Source of the DNA: Flavobacterium sp.
GTDB lineage: Bacteria; Bacteroidota; Bacteroidia; Flavobacteriales; Flavobacteriaceae
DNA length: 16,437 nt
Direction of reading: 5' to 3'
NCBI GenBank assembly: GCA_015478765.1
Contig: JADMKR010000194.1
Location: 1 to 16,437, forward strand
Shown: positions 1 to 6,446 of the stretch, piece after piece
Position numbering within the stretch: the first letter of the stretch is position 1
How the letters are laid out: each line of letters opens with the position of its first letter
Program-made: the position numbers and the translations under genes
Notes under the pieces: model-generated
What the model was told of the DNA's origin: nothing
Seen by the model: only the letters and a program-made list of their open reading frames with translations
Databases searched by the model: none

Positions 1-109
1 CGATTGTAACGCCACCATTTTAGCCACAGGTTTCTCCCGCTCGCCGCAGGAAATCATCAAAAAAACAGCAAATAAATATAAATACTTCATCGTTTACGGG
101 TTCGCATAA
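1..109 (+). CDS. C-terminal fragment of an unidentified protein
   Basis: Only frame 2 stays open from the window edge. It encodes 35 residues (DCNATILATG...) ending in VYGFA and a TAA stop at 107-109; the other two forward frames hit stops within about 30 bases. The fragment is mixed hydrophobic and basic and shows no motif I recognise, so no function is offered. It points the same way as the MarR gene 110 bp downstream. The AT-rich stretch that follows, with a promoter box before the MarR gene, suggests a separate transcription unit. The main doubt is whether such a short open frame is really coding; the flavobacterium-like codon choice supports it. Confidence 0.45.
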   Translation, partial: DCNATILATGFSRSPQEIIKKTANKYKYFIVYGFA

Positions 110-187
110 ATTTACTGAATCAACGTCTGGAATATTACTTTTAACAAAAATATAACAACGCAGAAATTAGTATCAAGAAAATTATAT

Positions 188-195
188 TACATTTG
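188..195 (+). promoter_or_regulatory. -7 promoter box of the marR-yceI unit
   Basis: TACATTTG matches the Bacteroidota -7 consensus TAnnTTTG at every fixed base and lies 24 bp before the MarR start codon. No convincing -33 TTTG is visible at the usual distance. The box shares bases with the inverted repeat at 191-206, as expected if a bound repressor blocks RNA polymerase. Confidence 0.55.
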
Positions 196-206
196 TACAT
201 ACAAAT
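191..206. promoter_or_regulatory. Inverted repeat, probable MarR operator
   Basis: ATTTGTA (191-197) and TACAAAT (200-206) are perfect 7-bp inverted arms around a 2-bp CA spacer. Length and symmetry fit a MarR dimer site. It overlaps the -7 box and lies 13 bp before the MarR ATG. A further copy of the right arm, TACAAAT, occurs at 215-221 and runs into the start codon. Autoregulation by the adjacent MarR protein is inferred from position; binding is not shown by sequence alone. Confidence 0.6.
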
Positions 207-219
207 ATGGTAATTACAA

Positions 220-669
220 ATGACGATAGAAGATATTACAAAATCGAATGCGATAGGAATCGAAAAGAAAACCGTCCTCAATATTCTGGTTACCCAAACC
301 GCACTTTCTGAACGGATGAACGAAATATTAAAATCATACGATCTCTCTGCCGAACAATTCAACGTGCTGAGAATACTGCGCGGACAAAAAGGCTCACCGG
401 CAAATATGCATATGATACAGGAACGCATGATCGCCAAGACCAGCAATACAACGCGTCTGGTCGACAAGTTATTGTTGAAAGAACTGGTCACCCGCGAGAT
501 CTGCACCAAAAACCGCCGAAAAATGGAAGTTTTGATTACTGCCAAAGGCTTGGACCTGCTACAAAAACTGGATCCGAAGATAACCCAACACGAGTCGGAT
601 TTTGCGTCCAAACTAACCCTGGCCGAGATTAATAAACTTAATGAACTACTCGAAAAATACCGTTCATGA
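220..669 (+). CDS. MarR-family winged-helix transcriptional regulator
   Basis: This 149-residue protein has the size and layout of MarR repressors: N-terminal helices for dimerisation (about 12-55), a helix-turn-helix (about 62-90, with KTSNTTRLVDKL as recognition helix), a wing carrying the family signature NRRKMEVLITAKG (98-110), and C-terminal dimerisation helices. MarR proteins bind palindromic operators as dimers and usually release DNA on binding a small ligand or on oxidation; the ligand here cannot be predicted. A perfect palindrome overlaps its own promoter. The next gene, 76 bp downstream on the same strand, encodes a secreted YceI-type protein, so yceI is the likeliest co-regulated target. 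A long open frame antisense to this gene is a shadow without family features. Confidence 0.9.
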   Translation: MTIEDITKSNAIGIEKKTVLNILVTQTALSERMNEILKSYDLSAEQFNVLRILRGQKGSPANMHMIQERMIAKTSNTTRLVDKLLLKELVTREICTKNRRKMEVLITAKGLDLLQKLDPKITQHESDFASKLTLAEINKLNELLEKYRS

Positions 670-745
670 TCGCATCGGCATATCATTTGCCATCGGCGGG
701 AAAATAAATAATAATCAATTTAACTTTAATTAATAATTACGAACA

Positions 746-1315
746 ATGAAAAATTTGAAAACAATTGCAATCGCCCTACTCGTGGCATTCGGAACAGTAA
801 ATGCATCGGCTCAGGAAAAAAAAGTCGACATCAAGAAAAGCAGCATCGCATGGGTTGGTAAAAAAGTGACCGGCCAACACGACGGAACGGTCTCCATTAA
901 AGACGGATCCCTCACATTCAAAAAGAACAAACTTACTGGTGGCCAGTTCACAGTCGATATGAATACCATCACCGTAAATGATCTTAAAGCAGGTCAAGGC
1001 AAAGAAAAACTCGAAGGACACCTAAAGGCCGATGATTTCTTCGGCACCGATAAATTCGCAACCGCAACCCTTATCTTCCGCAACGTGGTTGAAAAAAGCA
1101 AAGGTCTATACACTGTAACAGGCGATCTTACCATTAAAGGGAAAACAAATCCGGTGATCTTCGACATGAAAGTGACCGACAATACTGCATCAGCCGATGT
1201 GAAAATCGACCGCACCAAATACGGCATCGAATATAAGTCAGCTTCCATTTTCAGCGGACTCGGAGATGCAACAATCTACGATGATTTCGATCTTAATGTG
1301 GTTTTGGTTTACTAA
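746..1315 (+). CDS. yceI: YceI-family periplasmic lipid-binding-like protein
   Basis: The 189-residue product begins with a signal peptide (MKNLK, then a hydrophobic core to about residue 20, with probable cleavage after NASAQ near 23). The mature part matches the YceI fold, a lipocalin-like barrel known to bind polyisoprenoid lipids: LEGHLKADDFFGTDKF (89-104), FRNVVEKSKGLYTVTGDLTIKG (111-132) and DRTKYGIEY (155-163) are conserved landmarks. Expected location is the periplasm. The physiological role of YceI proteins is poorly defined; stress and lipid or quinone binding have been proposed. It lies 76 bp after a MarR gene and ends 20 bp before a strong hairpin terminator, so the two genes may form one unit. 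A weak -7-like TAACTTTA at 721-728 could give it its own promoter. Confidence 0.93.
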   Translation: MKNLKTIAIALLVAFGTVNASAQEKKVDIKKSSIAWVGKKVTGQHDGTVSIKDGSLTFKKNKLTGGQFTVDMNTITVNDLKAGQGKEKLEGHLKADDFFGTDKFATATLIFRNVVEKSKGLYTVTGDLTIKGKTNPVIFDMKVTDNTASADVKIDRTKYGIEYKSASIFSGLGDATIYDDFDLNVVLVY

Positions 1316-1335
1316 TCACTCCCAACAATATCTTC

Positions 1336-1364
1336 AAAACCCCGGATGCTTTCGGGGTTTTTTT
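1336..1364 (+). terminator. Rho-independent terminator after yceI
   Basis: AAAACCCCG (1336-1344) pairs perfectly with CGGGGTTTT (1353-1361) around an 8-nt loop. The stem runs into an unbroken T tract to 1364. It lies 20 bp after the yceI stop codon and closes the marR-yceI unit. It is the only strong canonical terminator I found in the window. Confidence 0.9.
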
Positions 1365-1505
1365 ATGGGCGAGACCCGGCATTTTCGCTGTCATCGGGCA
1401 ATTTCCATTGGCACCGGGTCAGGCTGTCCGCTGCAAGTCCGCGCCGTCATTCTTCCGGCTGTGGGCTTTCCACTTCCATCCTTCTCGCAGTCGCACGTAA
1501 TTGTG
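1365..1505. repeat. GC-rich non-coding patch, possible degenerate interspersed repeat
   Basis: By hand count 77 of the 130 bases from 1371 to 1500 are G or C, clearly above the neighbouring genes. It contains a 7-bp inverted pair, GACCCGG (1373-1379) and CCGGGTC (1414-1420), and reads GCGGACTTGCAGCGGAC on the minus strand with the hexamer GCGGAC twice. It begins right at a terminator and ends right at the next promoter. From memory, flavobacterial genomes carry GC-rich intergenic repeats with similar wording (for example GGAAGTGGAAAGCCC on the minus strand), so I think it is one of these. Only one copy is in the window, so repetition is not shown. A forward frame stays open across it, but that appears to be chance. 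Confidence 0.4.
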
Positions 1506-1513
1506 TATTTTTG
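1506..1513 (+). promoter_or_regulatory. -7 promoter box of the amidotransferase gene
   Basis: TATTTTTG matches TAnnTTTG. Only four bases separate it from the ATG at 1518. Transcription would therefore start at or within a few bases of the start codon, giving a leaderless or nearly leaderless mRNA. This position also decides the start: any in-frame ATG further upstream would not be in the transcript. Confidence 0.6.
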
Positions 1514-1517
1514 CGCC

Positions 1518-2087
1518 ATGATCAAAATCGCCGTCATCGACAATTACGACAGTTTCACCTTCAACCTGGTGCACTACCTCGAAGCACTCGATTGCAGCGT
1601 CATCGTATTCCGGAATGATGAATTCGAACTGGACGAACTTGAGTCTTTCGACAAAATTTTGTTATCACCCGGCCCCGGACTTCCCGATCAGGCCGGATTG
1701 CTTAAAGATGTTATCCGAAAGTTTGCTTCATCCAAATCAATTCTGGGGATTTGCCTGGGCCAACAGGCGATCGCCGAAGTCTTTGGCGGATCGCTCATCA
1801 ACCTTGAAAAAGTATATCACGGCGTTTCCGGCGAACTCACGATTACCGCTTCAAACGAATCGCTTTTTGACCAAATGGAATCACCTGTCACCGTTGGACG
1901 CTATCATTCGTGGAGTGTAAATCGGCACAATTTCCCCGATGTACTTGAAATCACTTCCACCGATACCAATGGCGAAATCATGTCTCTTCGCCACAAAATT
2001 TATGATATCCGAGGTGTCCAGTTCCACCCTGAAAGCGTTCTCACACCCGGCGGCAAACAATTGTTAAGCAACTGGCTTCGAAAATAA
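1518..2087 (+). CDS. pabA: Glutamine amidotransferase subunit of anthranilate / aminodeoxychorismate synthase
   Basis: This is a class I (triad) glutamine amidotransferase of 189 residues, the normal length for PabA or TrpG. It hydrolyses glutamine and channels ammonia to a chorismate-using partner for folate (p-aminobenzoate) or tryptophan (anthranilate) synthesis. Visible motifs are DNYDSFTFNL (8-17), oxyanion-strand SPGPGLP (50-56), nucleophile elbow GICLGQQ with Cys79, and FHPES with His170 and Glu172. The start at 1518 is chosen because the family begins MIKIAVIDNYDSFT and a promoter box lies 4 bp upstream. The frame is open back to 1266 across a terminator, but that is not plausible coding. 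No trpE or pabB partner lies in the window, so TrpG versus PabA cannot be settled; one subunit may serve both. Confidence 0.92.
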   Translation: MIKIAVIDNYDSFTFNLVHYLEALDCSVIVFRNDEFELDELESFDKILLSPGPGLPDQAGLLKDVIRKFASSKSILGICLGQQAIAEVFGGSLINLEKVYHGVSGELTITASNESLFDQMESPVTVGRYHSWSVNRHNFPDVLEITSTDTNGEIMSLRHKIYDIRGVQFHPESVLTPGGKQLLSNWLRK

Positions 2088-2161
2088 TACTTCAGCATAA
2101 AAAAAATACACGCAGTATATTTTTTTATTATATTTGATTGACTTCAAACAAGTTACACAAA

Positions 2162-2169
2162 TATCTTCG
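2162..2169 (+). promoter_or_regulatory. Possible -7 promoter box before the small helical protein
   Basis: TATCTTCG matches TAnnTTTG except at one base. A TTG at 2138-2140 lies 21 bp upstream and could be the -33 element. The box ends two bases before the ATG at 2172, which would again give a leaderless message. The call rests on position and a near-consensus match. Confidence 0.4.
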
Positions 2170-2171
2170 CC

Positions 2172-2516
2172 ATGGGAATGTTTAAAAACAATAAGCAAAA
2201 ACTCGTACGCGAACTGCGCCGTATCAGCGAATATTACTCCAATGATCTCAGTCGGGATATCAAGGAGTCGCACGAGGAGTTAAAAAGTGAATACGAGGAG
2301 AATGCACTGATTTTTCCTGAATTTCTGGATTTTGTCGACCAGATCAAACCTAAATTGGATATCCGGGATGCCGGAAAATTGGAGGTGCTCACAAAGCAGC
2401 TGCTGAAAGTTCAGCAAACGGCCAAGCACGGTGTCGATGCAATGTGGGACTTGTCGCGCAATCAGCGCAAAAATACTTCGCAGAATCTTCGGGAAATAGA
2501 AGCTTTGGAAAATTAA
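2172..2516 (+). CDS. Small helical protein of unknown function
   Basis: I do not recognise this 114-residue protein. It is highly charged, has no signal peptide or membrane segment, and is predicted by eye to be almost entirely alpha-helical, with a basic N-terminus (FKNNKQKLVRELRRI, 4-18), an acidic middle (KESHEELKSEYEENA, 31-45) and a C-terminal helix rich in polar residues. This suggests a cytoplasmic helical bundle or coiled coil. Support for it being real: a promoter-like box just before the ATG, flavobacterium-like codon use, and a stop codon that meets the convergent yaaA stop exactly (TAA at 2514-2516, TTA at 2517-2519). It could be co-transcribed with the amidotransferase 84 bp upstream, but no functional link is evident. 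Confidence 0.7.
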   Translation: MGMFKNNKQKLVRELRRISEYYSNDLSRDIKESHEELKSEYEENALIFPEFLDFVDQIKPKLDIRDAGKLEVLTKQLLKVQQTAKHGVDAMWDLSRNQRKNTSQNLREIEALEN

Positions 2517-3275
2517 TTACCGCGTAAACACCAATTTGTTTCCTTTTGACAAATTCGCATCAAAAGCATAACCATCATAATTAAAACCTTTCAGGTCGTC
2601 AATCGTCTTGGCGTGGGTGTCTATTATATAGCGAACCATCATGCCGCGCGCCTTCTTGGCAAAAAAGCTGATCATCTTCAATTTGCCATCCTTAAAATCG
2701 CGGAACTCAGGGGTAATAACCGGGACCTTTAGTTTTTTCACATCAATCGCACTAAAATATTCCTGACTGGCAAGATTTACGAACAATTCGTTTTTCTTCA
2801 ATTCCTTATTCAGCGATTTGGTAATGGTCTCGCGCCAGAAGTCGTACAAATTCTCCGATTCTCCTACGGCCAACTTCGTACCCATTTCCAATCGGTAGGG
2901 CTGTATGAGATCCAGCGGCTTCAGAATTCCATACAATCCCGACAGGATTCTAAGTTTATCCTGTAGCGGCGCAAAATTTTCATTCGGGATCGAATATGCA
3001 TCCAGTCCGGTATAAACATCGCCATTAAATGCAAATACGGCAGGCCGTGCATTTTCGGCAGTAAAAGGAGTTTTCCATTTCTTATTTCGCCGCCAGTTTA
3101 AATCGGCCAGATTTGCTGAAATATCCATCAGCTCCGACAATTCGGCTGGTTTCAATTTTTTTAAAACAGAATGAATTTTACGGGAACGCGATAGAAACGC
3201 AGGCTGCGAGTATTCGGCAATGGGCAAATCCGACTCATAATCCAGTGTTTTCGCTGGTGAAATTACAATTTTCAT
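2517..3275 (-). CDS. yaaA: Peroxide stress protein YaaA (DUF328/UPF0246)
   Basis: The 252-residue product matches YaaA in length and landmarks: ISPAKTLD (5-12), FNGDVYTGLDA (near 83-93), RILSGLYGILKPLDLIQPYR, VNLASQEYF, SFFAKKARGMMVRYI and a final GY-F segment. In E. coli YaaA limits intracellular free iron during hydrogen peroxide stress and so protects DNA; the fold is DNA-binding-like and cytoplasmic. It begins 3 bp after the rluD stop on the same strand, so it is probably the last gene of a PASTA-rluD-yaaA operon. Its stop codon directly abuts the stop of the convergent small gene, with no terminator between them. Confidence 0.93.
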   Translation of the reverse strand: MKIVISPAKTLDYESDLPIAEYSQPAFLSRSRKIHSVLKKLKPAELSELMDISANLADLNWRRNKKWKTPFTAENARPAVFAFNGDVYTGLDAYSIPNENFAPLQDKLRILSGLYGILKPLDLIQPYRLEMGTKLAVGESENLYDFWRETITKSLNKELKKNELFVNLASQEYFSAIDVKKLKVPVITPEFRDFKDGKLKMISFFAKKARGMMVRYIIDTHAKTIDDLKGFNYDGYAFDANLSKGNKLVFTR

Positions 3276-3278
3276 AAG

Positions 3279-4316
3279 CTATTCATCTTCATCCGCCTCG
3301 GCAGCATTCGAAACCGAGTAGCCGCGCCATTTCTCAATTACATCCTGCATATCCTGCGGAAGTTCGGTATCAAAACGCATCATATCACCGGTTACGGGAT
3401 GTACAAATCCCAATGTCTTTGCATGAAGCGCCTGCCTCGGCAATATTTTAAAACAATTCTCTATAAACTGCTTGTATTTCGTAAAAGTGGTTCCTTTTAA
3501 AATCCGATCGCCTCCATAACGGGCGTCATTGAACAAAGGATGTCCCAAATGTTTCATATGAACCCGAATCTGGTGCGTTCGGCCGGTTTCGAGTTTGCAC
3601 GACACCAATGTTACATAGCCAAATCGCTCAATAACTTTGTAATGGGTAATTGCAGGTTTTCCAACATCGGGATCGTCGGTCACCATCATTTGCATACGGT
3701 CTTTTGCATGTCGGGTTATGTTTCCTTCAATCGTTCCCGCATCTTCCTTCACATTTCCCCATACCAGGGCTACGTATTCGCGTTCCGAGGTTTTGAATTC
3801 GAATTGGCGCGCGAGATGGCTAAGAGCAGCTTCTGTTTTGGCAATAACCAATAGTCCCGATGTGTCTTTGTCGATTCGGTGAACCAATCCCGGTCGTTCA
3901 CTGCTGTTTAAAGGAAGATTTTCAAAATGGTAAGCGAGTGCGTTTACAAGAGTTCCCGTGTAGTTTCCGTGGCCGGGATGAACGACAAGACCAGCAGGCT
4001 TGTTGATCAACAGCAATGCATCGTCTTCATAAACAATGTCCAGTGGAATATTTTCGGGATCGACCCTGTTTTCAAACGGTGGATGAGCGAGTAATATTCG
4101 CACCACATCAAAAGGCTTGACTTTGTAATTTGATTTGACCGGCAAGTCATTTACATAAATGTCGCCATCGGTGGCCGCACGCTGTATCTTGTTCCGGGTG
4201 GAATTGGGAATTAAACCCATCAGAAATTTATCAATTCGCAGCAGTGCCTGTCCTTTGGTTACCTCAAAACGAAAATGTTCAAATAACTCATCTTCCGATT
4301 CTTCGATATTATTCAT
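3279..4316 (-). CDS. rluD: RluD-type 23S rRNA pseudouridine synthase
   Basis: The protein (345 residues from the chosen start) has an N-terminal S4 RNA-binding domain (about 18-76: RIDKFLMGLIPNSTRNKIQ and onward) followed by the RsuA/RluA catalytic domain. The catalytic Asp is in HRIDKDTSG, near residue 149. INKPAGLVVHPG and LETGRTHQIRVHMKHLGHPL are family motifs. RluD converts uridines in helix 69 of 23S rRNA to pseudouridine during large-subunit maturation. Starts are possible at 4340, 4331 and 4316. I chose 4316 because it gives MNNIEESEDELFEHF, like relatives I recall, and a minimal 8-bp overlap (ATGAATAA) with the stop of the upstream PASTA gene. RluD versus RluC specificity is inferred from the S4 domain and signature. 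Confidence 0.92.
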   Translation of the reverse strand: MNNIEESEDELFEHFRFEVTKGQALLRIDKFLMGLIPNSTRNKIQRAATDGDIYVNDLPVKSNYKVKPFDVVRILLAHPPFENRVDPENIPLDIVYEDDALLLINKPAGLVVHPGHGNYTGTLVNALAYHFENLPLNSSERPGLVHRIDKDTSGLLVIAKTEAALSHLARQFEFKTSEREYVALVWGNVKEDAGTIEGNITRHAKDRMQMMVTDDPDVGKPAITHYKVIERFGYVTLVSCKLETGRTHQIRVHMKHLGHPLFNDARYGGDRILKGTTFTKYKQFIENCFKILPRQALHAKTLGFVHPVTGDMMRFDTELPQDMQDVIEKWRGYSVSNAAEADEDE

Positions 4317-4926
4317 CTGCTGTTTCGTCATAATCAACATTATCCGGTGCGGTATCTATATCCGATTCATCAAAGCCTACTTTCCCGTCACCCAGGACCA
4401 AGTCAATTTTTGATGATTTTTGCACTTTGTCGCCCGGCTTGAGTTTTTTTCCGTTATGCCACATTTCGAGCACCATATCTTTACCGAGGTACGGTTTGTA
4501 AGTGATCTTGCCTTCTTCCAGTCCGAGTGACAATAATGTCGGAACTGCCTGCCGATAGGTCTTTTCGATCAAGTTCGGCATTCGCATCGATGTAAAGCCC
4601 GATGAGTTTATTTTAAGATAGATCTTTCGGCCCTTTTTTACTTTGGCGCCAGCCCTGGGATCCTGTTGAACAACACTATACTTTGGATATTCCTTTACAT
4701 AGTCGACACTATCCAGTATTATGTAGTTAAGTTCCAGTTCGTTGAGTTTTTCTTCAGCCTGTTCTTCGCTGAGTTTGCTAAGATCGGGCACCGATATCTC
4801 CTCGCCGTGCAATGTGGTAAATGTAAGCCAATACATACAAATAAAAACCAACAGTACAATTACCGTAATGGCAGCGACCACCTGTATGAAGAAGGAGCGG
4901 CTGGTGGCGTATTTTCGAAAACTCAT
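4309..4926 (-). CDS. Membrane-anchored PASTA-domain protein
   Basis: From the chosen start the product has 205 residues: a short basic N-terminus, one transmembrane helix (about 13-33), then two PASTA repeats outside the membrane (about 42-107, with VPDL and QQDPRAGAKVKKGRKIYLKI; about 114-178, with MPNLIEKTYRQAV), and an acidic tail. PASTA domains bind peptidoglycan-like ligands in Gram-positive Ser/Thr kinases and PBPs; here there is no kinase or transpeptidase domain. It is divergent from ddl (peptidoglycan precursor synthesis), which fits an envelope role in the periplasm. The frame is open to 4977, but a -7 box at 4942-4949 lies between, so MSFRK at 4926 is the likely start. It overlaps rluD by a few bases. 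Confidence 0.88.
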   Translation of the reverse strand: MSFRKYATSRSFFIQVVAAITVIVLLVFICMYWLTFTTLHGEEISVPDLSKLSEEQAEEKLNELELNYIILDSVDYVKEYPKYSVVQQDPRAGAKVKKGRKIYLKINSSGFTSMRMPNLIEKTYRQAVPTLLSLGLEEGKITYKPYLGKDMVLEMWHNGKKLKPGDKVQKSSKIDLVLGDGKVGFDESDIDTAPDNVDYDETADE

Positions 4927-4941
4927 AAATTTTAATTTACG

Positions 4942-4949
4942 CAAAGATA
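4942..4949 (-). promoter_or_regulatory. -7 promoter box of the PASTA-rluD-yaaA operon
   Basis: On the minus strand the sequence reads TATCTTTG, a full match to TAnnTTTG, 15 bp before the ATG at 4926. It supports the short start for the PASTA gene and is the only clear promoter for the three-gene minus-strand unit. The ddl box points the other way 36 bp to its right. Confidence 0.6.
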
Positions 4950-4985
4950 TAAAATTACCAGTGGCATCCGTTTTCAAAAAAAATG

Positions 4986-4993
4986 TAATTTTG
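4986..4993 (+). promoter_or_regulatory. -7 promoter box of ddl-coaD
   Basis: TAATTTTG matches TAnnTTTG and lies 23 bp before the ddl ATG, giving an expected leader of about 17-20 nt. No clear -33 TTTG is seen. The divergent PASTA promoter lies just to its left, so the two units share a 90-bp control region. Confidence 0.55.
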
Positions 4994-5016
4994 TTTGCTA
5001 ATTAATCCCGATCTTA

Positions 5017-6000
5017 ATGAACATAGCTGTTGTGATGGGTGGATACTCCGATGAATCGGTGATCTCACTGCGTAGTGGCCAACTGATACTCGAAAGCCTT
5101 GACCGATCAAAATATACTGTGTTTGAAGTCCATGTGCTGACCGACGGCTGGTTTGCCATCCACGACAATCAGCGAATTTCAATTGACAAAGCCGACTTTT
5201 CTTTTACTGCAAACCGGAAGGTAACATTCGATGTGATTGTAAATACCATCCATGGTACTCCGGGCGAAGACGGTCATCTTCAGGCCTATTGGGAATTGGT
5301 CGAGATTCCGTATACCGGATGCAATTTTTACCAGTCGGCTTTAACTTTCAACAAACGCGATACTTTATCGGTGCTCTCCAAATTCGACATCCCGAAAGCG
5401 CGCTCTGTATATTTGAGTAAAGGCGACGATATTTCCGGAACCGCGTTAGAAGACACACTCGGACTACCATTTTTTGTCAAGCCGAATCAATCGGGCAGCA
5501 GTTTGGGAGTTACCAAAGTGAACAGTCTCGACCAACTCGACGCAGCGCTGGAATTCGCATTCGCAGAGGATTCCGACATTCTTATCGAGTCATTTCTGGA
5601 CGGAGTTGAGATTTCCGTTGGCGTTTTGAAATTAAACGGAAAAACAACTGTTCTCGGATTAACAGAGATTGTTTCGCACAACGAATTTTTCGATTATGCC
5701 GCCAAGTACTCGGGCGAATCTGAAGAAATCACGCCGGCACGTATCTCTGATGAAATAGCCGAAAAAGTGATCACTTCGGCAAAAAAGGTCTACGACGCAT
5801 TGGGCATGACCGGATTTTCACGTTCCGAATTCATTATAATGGATGACGTACCGCATTTTATCGAAATAAATACAAATCCGGGATTATCGCCTCAAAGCAT
5901 CTTCCCGCAACAGGCACGATTTGCCAATATTGAATTCTCGGTTTTACTCGATAACGAGATCGAACTCGCATTACAAAGAAAACCATTATGGCGAAAATAG
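5017..6000 (+). CDS. ddl: D-alanine--D-alanine ligase
   Basis: An ATP-grasp ligase of 327 residues, normal length for Ddl. It joins two D-alanines using ATP to make the terminal dipeptide of the peptidoglycan stem, in the cytoplasm. Landmarks are MGGYSDESVISLRSG (7-21, family Glu at 13), HGTPGEDG (79-86), PFFVKPNQSGSSLGV (151-165), the omega-loop FDYAAKY (225-231) and metal/ATP-site EINTNPGLSPQSIFPQ (283-298). The omega-loop is of the D-Ala-D-Ala type, not the D-lactate type of VanA/VanB, so ordinary biosynthesis is expected. Its 3' end overlaps coaD by 13 bp in another frame, implying co-transcription. A PASTA-domain envelope gene is divergently transcribed upstream. Confidence 0.96.
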   Translation: MNIAVVMGGYSDESVISLRSGQLILESLDRSKYTVFEVHVLTDGWFAIHDNQRISIDKADFSFTANRKVTFDVIVNTIHGTPGEDGHLQAYWELVEIPYTGCNFYQSALTFNKRDTLSVLSKFDIPKARSVYLSKGDDISGTALEDTLGLPFFVKPNQSGSSLGVTKVNSLDQLDAALEFAFAEDSDILIESFLDGVEISVGVLKLNGKTTVLGLTEIVSHNEFFDYAAKYSGESEEITPARISDEIAEKVITSAKKVYDALGMTGFSRSEFIIMDDVPHFIEINTNPGLSPQSIFPQQARFANIEFSVLLDNEIELALQRKPLWRK

Positions 6001-6446
6001 CAGTATTTCCAGGTTCATTCGACCCAATAACATTAGGTCATTACGATTTGATCAAGCGCAGCATTCCTCTGTTCGACAAAATCGTTGTGGCGATTGGCGT
6101 GAATGCCGATAAAAAATACATGTTTCCGCTTGAGGAACGCAAGCGATTCATTGAAGAGAGTTTCAAGGACGACGAAACAGTGTCGGTCATGACTTATGAA
6201 GGCCTGACCATCGAGCTGTGTAAAAAGATAAAATCGAAATTCATTTTACGAGGGCTCCGGAATCCGGCCGATTTCGAATTTGAGAAAGCCATTGCTCACA
6301 CAAACCGTAAACTTTCGAAAATCGAAACGGTGTTCTTGCTAACCTCGGCCAATACGGCCTATATCAGTTCGAGTATTGTGCGCGATGTCATCAGGAATGG
6401 TGGTGAATATCAGCTGTTGGTTCCCGACGCAGTCCGGACGAAATAA
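5988..6446 (+). CDS. coaD: Phosphopantetheine adenylyltransferase
   Basis: The 152-residue product is a typical CoaD nucleotidyltransferase, which adenylates 4'-phosphopantetheine to dephospho-CoA, the penultimate step of CoA synthesis. Motifs: FPGSFDPITLGH (7-18, catalytic TxGH with His18), RGLRNPADFEFE (near 88-99, substrate loop) and ISSSIVRD near the C-terminus (the family ISSTxVR motif with one Ser for Thr). Expected to be a cytoplasmic hexamer. The start overlaps the end of ddl by 13 bp. Its TAA (6444-6446) directly abuts the stop of the convergent helicase gene, forming the palindrome TAATTA. Confidence 0.96.
   Translation: MAKIAVFPGSFDPITLGHYDLIKRSIPLFDKIVVAIGVNADKKYMFPLEERKRFIEESFKDDETVSVMTYEGLTIELCKKIKSKFILRGLRNPADFEFEKAIAHTNRKLSKIETVFLLTSANTAYISSSIVRDVIRNGGEYQLLVPDAVRTK

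Noticed and set aside
141..686. 181-residue open frame antisense to the MarR gene
   Set aside because: The plus-strand frame has clear MarR motifs. The antisense frame is rich in Ser, Ile and Cys and looks like a shadow.
673..697. Direct repeat CATCGGC at 673-679 and 691-697 before yceI
   Set aside because: Seven bases, one pair, no symmetry, and unlike the MarR palindrome. Likely chance.
1266..1517. In-frame N-terminal extension of the amidotransferase back to 1266
   Set aside because: It would begin inside yceI, cross a strong terminator and a GC-rich non-coding patch, and adds 84 residues without family similarity. The family start and a promoter box place the ATG at 1518.
2101..2127. 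Possible hairpin with T tract between the amidotransferase and the small gene
   Set aside because: The stem (ATAC/GTAT with flanking A/T pairs) is short and AT-only; I cannot call it a terminator.
5017..6000. Possibility that the ligase is a VanA-like D-Ala-D-Lac enzyme linked to glycopeptide resistance
   Set aside because: The omega-loop and substrate motifs are those of housekeeping Ddl, and no vanH or vanX neighbours are present.
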